DNA of 64,000 nt from Pseudomonas sp. R76 (GTDB taxonomy: Bacteria; Pseudomonadota; Gammaproteobacteria; Pseudomonadales; Pseudomonadaceae). Position 1 is the stretch's first letter. Each line of letters starts with the position of its first letter. A program made the position numbers and the translations under genes. This document shows positions 45,202 to 54,100 of the stretch, one piece after another. The DNA lies in assembly GCF_009834565.1 (NCBI RefSeq), contig NZ_CP019428.1, positions 2,480,001 to 2,544,000 on the forward strand, given 5' to 3'. The notes under the pieces are model-generated. The model saw only the letters and a list, made by a program, of their open reading frames with translations, was not told where the DNA came from and searched no databases.

Positions 45202-46170
45202 ATGACCACTGTCTATGAAACCAACCGTTCACCGTTTCGCGTGTCTTGGAGCTCTGTGCTGGCGGGTAGTGCAATTGCCCTGGTGACCTACCTGGTGCTG
45301 AGTGTGTTGGGCACGGCCATCGGCGCGAGTGCCGTCAACCCGATGGAAGCCGGTAACCCGTTGCGCGGTTTCGGCACGGGTGCCGGCATCTGGCTGTTTG
45401 TGTCGACGCTGGTAGCGATTGGCGTCGGTGCTTTTGTGGCTGGGCGTACCGCGCCGGATCGCGGCGGCCTGCACGGCGTGCTGACCTGGACGCTGACCAC
45501 GCTGTTCACCACTTGGCTGCTGGCGGCGCTGGCATCGAGCGTAGTGGGCACGGCGGGCAATGTCGTCGGTAAAGGCCTGTCTGCTGCCGGTAGCGGTATC
45601 GCCGCCGCAGCACCGGGCATCAGCGACAGCGTCAAACAGCAGTTGGACGAGCAGGGCATTCACCTGGATTGGAACAGCCTGCAAGGCCAGCTCGACACCT
45701 TGCTCAAGCAAAGCGGCAAGCCTGAGCTGGACCCGGCCAACGTCGAGCAGAAAACCGACCAGGCCGCTGCCGATGGCAAGCAAACGGCGACGGATGCCGC
45801 CACCAACCCAGCCCAGGCGGGCGACCAACTCAAGCAGTGGTTTGAGCGCGTAAAAGCCTCGGGTGAGCCTGCGTTGAATGCGGCGGATAAAGACGCACTG
45901 GTCAACATCGTTGCGGCCCGTACTGGCAAGAGCAAGGCAGAAGCCGCGCAGATCGTCGACAACTATGCCCAGGCTTATCAGCAAGCCATGCAAAAGGTCG
46001 ATGAGCTGAAGCAACAGGCCGAGCAGAAAGCCCGTGAAGCCGGTGAGGTCGCGGCCAAACAGCTCTCCCGCGCGGCCTGGAGCACCTTGGCCATGCTGTT
46101 GTTGGGCGCCGCCTTGAGCTTCTTCGTCGGTCGCACTGCGCTGACCACGCGCCGCGCGCCTTTGGCTTAA
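45202..46170 (+). CDS. Membrane protein with helical repeats, unknown function
   Basis: A 322-residue membrane protein. Two or three N-terminal helices (SVLAGSAIALVTYLVLSVLGTAIGAS, GIWLFVSTLVAIGVGAFVAGR, LLAALASSVVG) precede a long polar alanine/glutamine-rich helical region (about residues 130-280), and a single C-terminal helix (STLAMLLLGAALSFFVGRTAL) ends the protein. Such proteins are found in Pseudomonas without an assigned role. The ATG at 45202 follows AAGGATTAATC; the frame is open further upstream but non-conserved. Likely controlled with or by the divergent PAS-LuxR gene, inferred from the shared inverted repeat. Confidence 0.8.
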   Translation: MTTVYETNRSPFRVSWSSVLAGSAIALVTYLVLSVLGTAIGASAVNPMEAGNPLRGFGTGAGIWLFVSTLVAIGVGAFVAGRTAPDRGGLHGVLTWTLTTLFTTWLLAALASSVVGTAGNVVGKGLSAAGSGIAAAAPGISDSVKQQLDEQGIHLDWNSLQGQLDTLLKQSGKPELDPANVEQKTDQAAADGKQTATDAATNPAQAGDQLKQWFERVKASGEPALNAADKDALVNIVAARTGKSKAEAAQIVDNYAQAYQQAMQKVDELKQQAEQKAREAGEVAAKQLSRAAWSTLAMLLLGAALSFFVGRTALTTRRAPLA

Positions 46171-46252
46171 CCGTTTGTGCGGCAAGGACGCCGCTTTTCA
46201 CTGGCACCCAACATGCTGGTGTCAGCATTCCATTCCCCTGCAGTGTCTGGCG

Positions 46253-46569
46253 ATGCGTGAAATCTACAGCGTCTTCAATTCCAACGGTGCCTACGAGACC
46301 GGGGCCCACGCCCATGACGAGTTCATGTTGATGGTGCCCGAGCACGGCTTGTTGCGCTTCAAGGATGAAGACAGCGGGCGCAGCACCTCGGTGGTCGACC
46401 GCCAGTTCGTGCTGGTGCCGCCGCAATGCAGCCATTCCTCCTCGTCACTCACCGCCTGTTCGGCGAACACGGCCGCCATGCACGCTCGGCCGTGGGCGTG
46501 GCCGGGTTGCCCAGCAGCGGGATGCTGGAGCTGGAAGTAACAGCAGTCATCACGCCGAATGCGATTTAA
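46253..46569 (+). pseudogene. Gene scar: AraC-family cupin N-terminus joined to a Rid-family tail
   Basis: From ATG 46253 about 60 codons read as an AraC-type N-terminal cupin (REIYSVFNSNGAYETGAHAHDEFMLMVPEHGLL, FVLVPPQCSHS). The C-terminal HTH half is absent. From about 46455 a different frame reads RLFGEHGRHARSAVGVAGLPSSGMLELEVTAVITPN to a TAA at 46567-46569, the ending of a YjgF/RidA-family protein. The two pieces are in different frames, so this is a deletion junction of two unrelated genes rather than a fusion. Confidence 0.7.
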
Positions 46570-46587
46570 CCAACATCCTCGTTCCAA

Positions 46588-46676
46588 TGTGGAAGCGGGC
46601 TTGCCCGCGAATACGGTAGATCAGTCAGCATCTGTTTATCTGACAGACCGCCTTCGCGGGCAAGCCCGCTCCCACA
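46588..46676. repeat. REP pair, GCGGGC-type variant
   Basis: TGTGGAAGCGGGCTTGCCCGCG and CGCGGGCAAGCCCGCTCCCACA arms about 45 bp apart; a second REP sequence class distinct from the AGCTGGC type. Confidence 0.9.
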
Positions 46677-46762
46677 GGGTTATATGGTGAACCCAATAAC
46701 CCATCCTCCTGAATGAATGCGTAAAATACCCGCCTTTTACGCATATCACGCACAGGTGCCCT

Positions 46763-47383
46763 TTGAGCGCAGGCAAAGCCGTCGGACTGTTATTACTCAC
46801 TTCACTGCTGGCGGCGTGCGGCACCTCACCGCCACGCACGCCCAACGACCTGTGCGGCATTTTTCGCGAAAAAGATGATTGGTACGACGCCGCCAAAGTC
46901 ACGCAAAAGCGCTGGGGCGTGCCGATCCAGGTGCCGTTCGCCATCATGTACCAGGAATCCGGTTTCCATCAGGACGCCCTGGCCCCGCGTAAATACCTGT
47001 TGTGGATCATCCCCTGGGGCCGGGTCTCCACGGCTGCCGGCTACGCCCAGGCCAAGGATGAAGTGTGGAACGACTACCGCAAAAGCACCGGCCGCAGCGG
47101 CGCCAACCGTAAGGATTTTGATGATGCCATCGACTTCGTCGGCTGGTACATGGACAAGACCTACACCATCAACGGCGTGTACAAGTACGACGCCTACGGC
47201 CAATACCTGAACTACCACGAAGGCTGGGGCGGCTACCGCCAGCGCACCTACGCCGCCAAAGCGTGGCTGCCGCCGGTGGCGAGCAAGGTACAGGCACGTT
47301 CGCAGATGTACGCGGCGCAATATGCAGGGTGCAAGGATGATTTGGGGCGTGGGTTCTGGAGCCGGTTCTGGCATTGGCTATAG
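46763..47383 (+). CDS. Lytic transglycosylase-like lipoprotein
   Basis: A 206-residue precursor with a lipobox (VGLLLLTSLLAACGTS; Cys20). The mature part is an SLT-type transglycosylase domain: VPFAIMYQESGFHQDALAP supplies the catalytic Glu in MYQESGF, and AAGYAQAKDEVW corresponds to the AxGxxQ region. It ends YAAQYAGCKDDLGRGFWSRFWHWL. The start is TTG 46763 with AGGTG ahead; no ATG gives the lipoprotein signal. It probably cleaves periplasmic peptidoglycan from an outer- or inner-membrane anchor. Standing alone, with a REP pair upstream. Confidence 0.83.
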   Translation: MSAGKAVGLLLLTSLLAACGTSPPRTPNDLCGIFREKDDWYDAAKVTQKRWGVPIQVPFAIMYQESGFHQDALAPRKYLLWIIPWGRVSTAAGYAQAKDEVWNDYRKSTGRSGANRKDFDDAIDFVGWYMDKTYTINGVYKYDAYGQYLNYHEGWGGYRQRTYAAKAWLPPVASKVQARSQMYAAQYAGCKDDLGRGFWSRFWHWL

Positions 47384-47442
47384 GGCCAACGCTGCCAAGG
47401 GTGTTGCGGAGGTAAATGCACTAGTTCTGGAGCGCGGGCCTG

Positions 47443-47484
47443 TTGTGGTGAGCGGGCTTGCCACAGTAAGCCCGCTTGCCACAA
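47443..47484. repeat. REP hairpin variant
   Basis: TTGTGGTGAGCGGGCTTGCC and AAGCCCGCTTGCCACAA arms; located between the convergent transglycosylase and DUF6124 genes and could help end both transcripts. Confidence 0.75.
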
Positions 47485-47494
47485 ATGGGTTGTT

Positions 47495-47737
47495 TTACGC
47501 TTGCATGCACTCCAATGATCGATCGACCATCACACTGGCCATGTCCACAAGGTGCAATACCGAAATCACCAATGTGCGTGAGTCACCTTCCAATTGATCA
47601 ATCGCCGCCTGCGCCGTAACGGCGGCACAACGCAGCACGCTGCTGGCGTGGGCCAGGGCGTCTTCGAAGCTGAGCTCTTGGGTGGTGGTGAAGAAGGGCG
47701 GTTCTGATGCGGGTGGTGCGGGGACAAGTTTGTCCAT
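47495..47737 (-). CDS. DUF6124 (formerly DUF3077) protein
   Basis: An 80-residue protein of the DUF6124/DUF3077 family, common in Pseudomonas. It has a proline-rich start and a helical body: FEDALAHASSVLRCAAVTAQAAIDQLEGDSRTLVISVLHLVDMASVMVDRSLECM. Its function is unknown. ATG 47737 is preceded by the Shine-Dalgarno GATTAGGAG. The roughly 230-nt leader is highly structured and contains a loop complementary to that site, so translation is likely controlled by RNA structure. Confidence 0.88.
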   Translation of the reverse strand: MDKLVPAPPASEPPFFTTTQELSFEDALAHASSVLRCAAVTAQAAIDQLEGDSRTLVISVLHLVDMASVMVDRSLECMQA

Positions 47738-47870
47738 GGTTCAACTCCTAATCAAGCGTTAGAGAGTCAACACCTTCGCTACTAAACGGGGTGGCGACCG
47801 TACGCAGGTTAGTAGACCGGCGATTAGGAAACCGGTGCACCCGAAGGTGCCCTACGCACGGCCACCATAA
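47738..47870 (-). promoter_or_regulatory. Structured leader RNA with anti-Shine-Dalgarno loop (candidate riboregulator)
   Basis: In the minus strand the stem GGTGGC + CGTGCGTAG (47866-47852) pairs with CTGCGTACG + GCCACC (47807-47790). It encloses GCACC-UUCG-GGUGC (47850-47837) and ACCGG-loop-CCGGU (47836-47816). The loop UUUCCUAAUCG carries CCUAAUC (47828-47822), an exact complement of GAUUAGG in the Shine-Dalgarno (47753-47747). CUACUAA (47815-47809) follows and is complementary to UUAGUAG at 47785-47779. Together they predict two mutually exclusive folds, one hiding the ribosome-binding site. Confidence 0.7.
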
Positions 47871-47880
47871 CGCAGGGCCG

Positions 47881-47968
47881 AAAAAAAGCGCCTTGCAGAA
47901 GGGGGCGCCTTGCGCCTAATCACATCGGTGGGCTACTAAACCCGGTCACTGAATTGGCAGTGACCGGC
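47881..47968 (-). ncRNA. Upstream hairpin and terminator-like stem; candidate terminated small RNA or attenuator
   Basis: Beginning near 47968 the minus strand reads CCGGTCACTG/CAGTGACCGG (perfect 10-bp hairpin, 47967-47942), then GGG-TTTAGTAG-CCC, GATTAGG (47921-47915), and the terminator-like stem AAG-CGCC/GGCGCTT with a 7-T run ending at 47881. A weak promoter TTGCGC-17 nt-TAGTCT lies just upstream (about 47998-47970). Transcription could end here as a short RNA of about 85-90 nt or be read through into the DUF6124 leader. Confidence 0.5.
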
Positions 47969-48128
47969 GAAGACTAGCCATGCGAATTGAGCGGCGCAAG
48001 CGGTTGGGATTCTCTCGGAAACGTCCTGCAAGTTAAAGGGAAATGTCGCTGATCAGACTGTTCCTACACTTGCCAAACCTGCCCGATTCTGGGAAAACCC
48101 CAGCCTTTAAGCATTCAACGAGACCCAC

Positions 48129-48473
48129 ATGAGCAACGACGAACTGCAGATCACCGACACTCGCCCGGGCACCGGCAAAGCCGTGGTCAAGGGCGCGTTG
48201 ATCACCACTCAATACACCGGCACCCTGGAAGACGGCACGGTGTTCGATTCGTCCTGGGAGCGCGGCAAGCCGTTCCAGTGTGTGATCGGCACCGGGCGGG
48301 TGATCAAGGGCTGGGACCAGGGGTTGATGGGCATGCAGGTCGGCGGCGTACGCACGCTGTTTGTACCGGCGCACCTGGCCTACGGCGAGCGCTCGATGGG
48401 CGCGCATATCAAGCCCAACAGCAACTTGCGTTTTGAGATCGAGTTGCTGGAAGTGCTGACGCGGGATGATTGA
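48129..48473 (+). CDS. FKBP-type peptidyl-prolyl isomerase
   Basis: A 114-residue stand-alone FKBP. The fold's landmarks are QYTGTLEDGTVFDSSWERGKPFQCVIGTGRVIKGWDQGLMGMQVGGVRTLFVPAHLAYGERSMG and the final FEIELLEV. The binding-pocket residues (Tyr, Phe, Asp, Trp) are in place. No signal peptide, so cytoplasmic. ATG at 48129 is the family start. The downstream GNAT gene begins 12 bp later, so they are probably co-transcribed. Confidence 0.93.
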   Translation: MSNDELQITDTRPGTGKAVVKGALITTQYTGTLEDGTVFDSSWERGKPFQCVIGTGRVIKGWDQGLMGMQVGGVRTLFVPAHLAYGERSMGAHIKPNSNLRFEIELLEVLTRDD

Positions 48474-48485
48474 AAGGCGTTGAAC

Positions 48486-49085
48486 ATGGATGTTGAGTCA
48501 CAGCGGTTGCCTGGCTGCTCCACCGAGGCTATTCGGGTGGTTGAACTGCATGACAGTGATGAAGCCGAGCTGCAGCGTTTTTTCGAGCAAGCGCCTGACT
48601 ACTTCATCGCGGTCAACGGCGAACCCGCCACGCCAACCGAAGCGCGTGAAGAGTTGCGCGGCGATCTGCCTGCGGGCTGGAGCTGCAGCCGCATGTATTG
48701 GCTGGGTTACCGCGATGCGGATGATCAGCTGGTTGCCGTGGTGAACATCGCCGCAGATCTGCTCGCCACCGGTGTGTGGCACATCGGGCTGTTACTGGTG
48801 CATACGCGCTGGCATGGCACTGGGCTGGCGCGGCGGCTGCATGCGGAGCTTGAGACGTGGGCCGTGAGCAAAGGCGCCCAGTGGTTGCGATTGACGGTGG
48901 TTGTCGGCAATGCCAAGGCCGAGCGCTTCTGGCCCAAACTTGGGTATGTGCAGGTGCGCACGCGGGACGGTATTACGATGGGGCGGCAGGTGAATAGGGT
49001 GTCGATTCAGGTCAAGGCGTTGGCGGGTGGGCGGGTGAATGAATACCTGGCGTCTGTTGAGCGGGATCGGCCCGGTGCTGCGTAA
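48486..49085 (+). CDS. GNAT-family N-acetyltransferase
   Basis: A 199-residue GNAT acyltransferase. Acetyl-CoA binding motif A is seen in VWHIGLLLVHTRWHGTGLARRLHAELETWAVSKGAQWLRLTVVVGNAKAERFWPKLGYVQVRTR. In motif A the usual Q/RxxGxG/A appears as RWHGTGLA. ATG 48486 is used; a TTG two codons upstream is in frame. Substrate unknown. Follows the FKBP gene by 12 bp. Confidence 0.87.
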   Translation: MDVESQRLPGCSTEAIRVVELHDSDEAELQRFFEQAPDYFIAVNGEPATPTEAREELRGDLPAGWSCSRMYWLGYRDADDQLVAVVNIAADLLATGVWHIGLLLVHTRWHGTGLARRLHAELETWAVSKGAQWLRLTVVVGNAKAERFWPKLGYVQVRTRDGITMGRQVNRVSIQVKALAGGRVNEYLASVERDRPGAA

Positions 49086-49106
49086 TCGTGAATGTTCACC
49101 GTCTCT

Positions 49107-49134
49107 TGTGGGAGCTGGCAAGCCAGCTCCCACA
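49107..49134. repeat. Compact REP hairpin
   Basis: Perfect TGTGGGAGCTGGC/GCCAGCTCCCACA with a two-base centre, 22 bp after the GNAT stop; doubles as a plausible transcription end. Confidence 0.85.
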
Positions 49135-49257
49135 TTTGAATGTTGGTAAGTCCTGGAACTCGGTTCCTGAACTCATCCTGAAGCATCGGCTTGTTCCCCA
49201 TCGGTAAGTTTTCCTACGGTTTACTCCCCTGACATCGGGGCGTAAACTCCGCGCGTT

Positions 49258-49430
49258 TTAATCAATAGCGGAGACCCTCAGTGGGTACTTGTTCAAGTGA
49301 CAGTTGTCGGCCGGTTTCAGTAATCGGCACCTACTTGGCAAGGTAACGCGCATTTTTCCGATGCCGTTATCTCGCCTGAAAAAAGCGAGCAGCGGCATCC
49401 CGGCAGCGCCTGTCCTGGCACCTGCCTGAA
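49258..49430 (+). promoter_or_regulatory. Structured leader with short reading frames upstream of mgtC
   Basis: A 450-bp gap precedes mgtC. It holds a 21-codon frame (GTG 49281 to TAA 49346) with GGAG seven bases ahead, and a 22-codon frame (ATG 49361 to TGA 49429) whose end is proline-rich (GIPAAPVLAPA). The start of the second frame is buried in a two-part hairpin GATGCCG/CGGCATC and CTCGC/GCGAG (49360-49399). Translation of such peptides can gate mgtC expression in Salmonella; here that is inference. Confidence 0.5.
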
Positions 49431-49481
49431 TCCCTCTCATCGACGCTGACCAGCACCGCTTTAATCGACATCACGATTAAA

Positions 49482-49510
49482 TGTGGGGGCCGGGCTTGCC
49501 CGCACCCACA
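49482..49510. repeat. REP-like hairpin inside the mgtC leader
   Basis: TGTGGGGGCCGGGCTTGCCCGCACCCACA, 30 bp upstream of the mgtC ATG; imperfect palindrome of the GCGGGC REP type. Confidence 0.7.
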
Positions 49511-49539
49511 GGGTTCGTGCGCATACGGGGAGATTTCCT

Positions 49540-50256
49540 ATGCAAGCAATCAACAACATCAACCTCAATTCCTTGGTCGATACCGTCGTCAGCCTCACTG
49601 CGGCGTTTATCCTCGGCGGCTTGATCGGTTTCGAGCGCCAGTACCGTCAACGGACGGCGGGCTTGCGCACCAATGTGCTGGTGGCAGTGGGCGCGGCGAT
49701 TTTTGTCGACATGGCCAACCGCCTCGGCGGCGCTGAAGGCGCTGTGCGCGTGGTCGCGTATGTGGTATCGGGTATCGGCTTTCTGGGGGCCGGCGTGATC
49801 ATGCGCGAAGAAGGCAACGTGCGCGGGCTCAACACCGCCGCCACGCTGTGGGCATCGGCGGCAGTCGGTGCGTGTGCGGGGGCCGACCTGATCCTGGAAG
49901 CGCTGCTGGGCACGCTCTTTGTGCTGGCGGCCAACACCTTGCTGCGCCCGATCGTTAACAACATCAACCGCCAGCCGTTGGACGTGGTGTCGGCGGAGGT
50001 CACCAACATCCTCTATGTCATCGCGCGGCGCAGCCAGCAACAGGCGGTGATGGTCTTGCTGGAAGCCGAATTGGCGCGCTGCAACTACCCGGCCAGCGAT
50101 GTCGATGTTCGGCCATTTGGCAGTGAAGAAGTGGAGATCGAGGCCACCCTGGTCGCGACCTCGGTTGACGGCGACGAGCTGGACGCGCTGGTTGCGCGTA
50201 TTTCCACCTCGACCTTGGTGGTGCAGGCGTTCTGGAGCCCGAGCACCACGGATTAG
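49540..50256 (+). CDS. mgtC: MgtC/SapB-family membrane protein
   Basis: A 238-residue inner-membrane protein of the MgtC family, linked to growth in low Mg2+ and to survival in host cells through inhibition of the F1Fo ATPase in Salmonella. The membrane part has [82 protein letters not shown] and LRPIVNNI; a C-terminal cytoplasmic ACT-like region follows (residues about 155-238). ATG 49540 has GGGGAG six bases ahead. Confidence 0.9.
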   Translation: MQAINNINLNSLVDTVVSLTAAFILGGLIGFERQYRQRTAGLRTNVLVAVGAAIFVDMANRLGGAEGAVRVVAYVVSGIGFLGAGVIMREEGNVRGLNTAATLWASAAVGACAGADLILEALLGTLFVLAANTLLRPIVNNINRQPLDVVSAEVTNILYVIARRSQQQAVMVLLEAELARCNYPASDVDVRPFGSEEVEIEATLVATSVDGDELDALVARISTSTLVVQAFWSPSTTD

Positions 50257-50468
50257 TCGGCTGCTCGAAAGCGTCGCCACGTGCAGGATGGGGGGCGCCT
50301 TGCTCGGATAAATCCTACATTTTGATGGGATTATCCCTTCGGATGAAGCGTCATTTCGTTGTTAAGGTTGCGCACTTGCAGCTAGCCGGCGGTGTTGGTT
50401 TAGCTGTAAGTGTTCAACTTTTTTCAATCGAAGGGACCAGGCACAGCCTGGCTATCGTCCTGAGTAGA

Positions 50469-50513
50469 GACAGTACCGTTGGTCGGCACTGTCATTTCTC
50501 ACAGGTACCTGTG
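50469..50513. promoter_or_regulatory. Hairpin and perfect 14-bp palindrome upstream of response regulator
   Basis: GACAGT...ACTGTC (50469-50493, with inner ACCG/CGGC) and the perfect palindrome CACAGGTACCTGTG (50500-50513) lie 44-88 bp upstream of the response-regulator ATG. The 300-bp gap 50257-50556 otherwise shows no gene. The palindrome is a plausible operator, perhaps for autoregulation. Confidence 0.45.
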
Positions 50514-50556
50514 TCCCACTTGATGTGGAAGGCTACTTACCTGCCATGGGATTTTT

Positions 50557-51183
50557 ATGATCAAAGCATTGATAGTCGACGATCATCCGTTTATTCGCCA
50601 AACCGTTCGGTTCCTGCTCAAGCAAGAAGGGTTTACCGATATTGATGAGGCGGGTAACGGCGCGGATGCTGTGCAGAAGGCCAGGGAAGGGCGCCCAGAC
50701 CTGATTATTCTTGACTTGGCCATCCCGAAGCTGGGCGGGCTGGAGGTGATCAGCCGGGTCAAGGCGCTGGGCCTGCCATGCAAGATGCTGGTACTGACAT
50801 CGTCCCTGCCGGAGTTTTTCTCTGCTCGCTGCATGCGCGCCGGGGCCATGGGGTTTGTCGCCAAGACCGGGGAGTTGGACGAGCTGCAAAAGGCGATCAA
50901 GGCCGTGATGTCCAACTACAGCTGCTTCCCCAGCTTACCGACCAGCTCGGTGCGCCGCGATGATTTGCAGGCCTCGGAGTTGCAGTTGGTGGAATGCCTG
51001 TCGGACCGCGAGGTGGAGGTGTTACGTATGTTGGCGCTGGGCCTGGGCAATAACCAGATTGCCGAACAAATGCTGCTGAGCCACAAGACCATCAGTACTT
51101 ATAAGACGCGGCTCAAGGACAAGTTGTGCATGTCGTCGGTGGTGCACATGGCCAAGTTCGCCCAGCGTAATCATCTGATCTGA
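50557..51183 (+). CDS. NarL/BvgA-type response regulator
   Basis: A 208-residue response regulator. Receiver domain: acidic pair in LIVDDHPFIRQ, phosphoacceptor Asp53 in DLIILDLAIPK, LTSS and AKTG at the switch and Lys positions. The C-terminal LuxR helix-turn-helix is in LSDREVEVLRMLALGLGNNQIAEQMLLSHKTISTYKTRLKDKL (about residues 145-190). It resembles BvgA/EvgA. Its gene is followed 6 bp later by the unorthodox kinase gene and is surely its partner. Confidence 0.92.
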   Translation: MIKALIVDDHPFIRQTVRFLLKQEGFTDIDEAGNGADAVQKAREGRPDLIILDLAIPKLGGLEVISRVKALGLPCKMLVLTSSLPEFFSARCMRAGAMGFVAKTGELDELQKAIKAVMSNYSCFPSLPTSSVRRDDLQASELQLVECLSDREVEVLRMLALGLGNNQIAEQMLLSHKTISTYKTRLKDKLCMSSVVHMAKFAQRNHLI

Positions 51184-51189
51184 TTCGAT

Positions 51190-54100
51190 ATGACCCCAAC
51201 CCGCATTCGACAGTTGATGATTGCCCTATTGATGGGCCTGCTGCCGATGGCGGCGCTGGCCCTGGATGAGCCTCACCCGCTGCGCTTGTTGGGGCACGCC
51301 ACGCTGGATGGCAATGGTTTGTCCGTGGTGCTGAGCGAGGCGGACTGGCACTGGTTGCGCGAGCGTCGTACCTTGTTCATGGGGGTTTCCGCGCCGGACT
51401 ATGCGCCTTTCGAGCTGACAAATAATAACGACGAACTTGAGGGGATCACTGCCGATTACGCGCGGTTGCTCTCCCAGGCGCTGAACGTCAACGTGGAAGT
51501 TCGTCGCTACGACACCCGTGACGAAGTGATCGAGGCGCTCAAGCAAGGCACCATTGACTTCCTCGGAACCGCCAACGGATTTGAGGCGGGTGACCCGCAG
51601 TTGGTCCTGTCTCGTTCCTACGGCAATGATCAGCCCGTGCTGGTAACCCCTACCGCAGACACCCAGGCCTTGACGGTCGATCTGGCCGGCAAGCGCGTGG
51701 CCATGCTCTATCACTACATGCCGCCCGATGTCGTACAGGCCTTCTATCCCCGGGCGCGGTTGGAATTATTCCCGTCTGTCTTCGAGGCCATCGGCGCCGT
51801 GGCGTTCGGTCGCGCCGATGTCTACCTGGGCGACGCCATCAGCACCAATTACCAGATCAGCCGCAACCATCTGAACAATGTGCAAATGGCGGATTTTTCC
51901 ACACTGGAATCCAACTCTTTCGCCTTCGCTGTTGCGCGCGACAACACCCGGTTGCTGCGCATCATCAATACAGCGCTGAGGGCGATTCCGGCTAACGAGC
52001 AGATGGAAATATTGCGTCGTTGGAGTGGCGGCAATCTAGGCCTGCTCGGTGCTGAACGGCTGCACTTGAGCACCAACGAGCAGCGTTGGCTGGACAAGCA
52101 TCCGCGCGTCAGGGTGGTAGCGTCCGACCAGATGCTGCCTTTGGCATCCTTTAGCGCACAATGGCAATTAGACGGCTTGAGTGCTGACGTTTTATCGCGG
52201 ATCAGCCTGCGCACCGGGTTGAAGTTCGATGTTGTCCCGGGCGGATCAATGCCCCAGCAGATTGACGCGGTCAGCACCGGCAGGGCGGACATGATGGCGG
52301 TGATCACACCGAGCGTCGAAGGCTCTGACCAGGTGCGCTTTACCCGGCCCTACCTGACCAATCCGCTGGTGCTGGTCACGCGCAATGACGACCCCGCGAC
52401 GATGACCCTGGACGACATGCCAGGCAAGCGCCTTGCGATAACCGCCGGCAGTGCGCTGCGTGAGTTGATCAATCGCGACTATCCCGGTATCAACTTCGTG
52501 ACGGCCAAAAACCCTACACAAGCCATGGCGATGGTGGCCTCCGGCGCCGCCGAGGCGGCCGTCAATTCATTGATCAATGCGCGCTACCTTATCGCCCTGC
52601 AATACCGTGACTCCTTGCGCGTGACCAGCACCGTCGGCTCTGAACCTGCACGCATGACATTTGGGGTCAACCGTGGTCAGCTGGAGTTGTACTCGATACT
52701 GGACAAGGCGTTGCTGAGCATCCCACCCCAGGAAATGGACGAGTTGGTCAACCAGTGGCGCACTGACGTGATCGTCGAAGACCATTGGTTGCGCCATCGC
52801 AGTGCGATCATTCAAGGGTTCGGCCTGGCGGCGCTGTTGCTGGTGGTCACTCTGGGCTGGGCTTTTTACCTGCGCAGCCTGATACGCAAACGTGCCCAGG
52901 CCGAACGTGCCTTGAGCGACCAGATGCGTTTCATGGGCGTACTGATCGACGGTACGCCGCATCCGATTTACGTGCGTGACCGCCAGGGCAGGTTGATGGC
53001 CTGCAACAGTGCTTACCTGGAGGTATTTGGTTTTACCCTCGAAGCAGTGATCGGCAAGACGGTCATACAAACCGATTCCGGCAACCCTCCACAGGCCCGG
53101 TCTTTCCATGAGGACTACCTGCAGCTGATGGCGCGTGGCGAGCCGCAGATTCATGATCGGGTACTCAAGTTGCCCAATGGCAAGGTGCTGACCATCTACC
53201 ATTGGATGTTGCCCTACCGTGACGGCGACGAGAACGTGGTGGGCATGATTGCCGGTTGGGTGGACGTGAGTGAGCGCCAGCGCCTGTTGGGTCAACTGCA
53301 GGAAGCCAAGGAAGATGCCGACGCCGCCAACCGCGCCAAGACCACCTTCCTGGCGACCATGAGTCATGAAATCCGCACGCCCATGAATGCCGTGATCGGC
53401 ATGATCGAGCTGGCCCTTGCGAACGCCGAGCAGGGCCGCGCCGACCGCGATGCTCTGGAGGTGGCTTCGGTTGCGTCCCACGGGATGCTCGAGTTGATTG
53501 GCGATATTCTTGATATCGCCCGGATCGAGTCCGGCCATTTGTCCCTGGCGCTGGAGTCGGCCAACCTGCATGAACTGCTGATGTCGGTGGTTCGGGTGTT
53601 CGAGGGGCTGGCGCGTGCCAAAGGCCTGGTGTTTCAGGTAGAACTTGATCCGCTGATTGATTGCCAGGTTCTGGCCGACCCGTTGCGCTTCAAACAGGTG
53701 GTGTCCAACCTGCTGAGCAATGCCATCAAGTTTACCTCCCAGGGCCAGGTGCGCCTGGGCGCGCGCAGTTTGCCGGCCCCCGACACCGGCCAGCTGAGTC
53801 TCAGGTTATGGGTGGAAGACACCGGTATTGGCATCAGCGCTGAAGACCAGCAACGCCTGTTCAACCCGTTTATTCAGGGGAGCAACACTGAGCAGTCGGC
53901 GCGCAGCGGGTCGGGGCTGGGGCTGGTAATCAGCCGAAACCTGTGTGAAATGATGGGCGGTAATCTGCAGTTGAACAGCGTGCTCGGCCAGGGTTCACGG
54001 GTAGACGTGATGTTGATAGTGACCCGCACGGCTGCGTTGCCGGTCGCGGTTCCAACACCTGGCCCTGTCGTGCAGCCGGCGCGCGCATTGGACATTCTGG

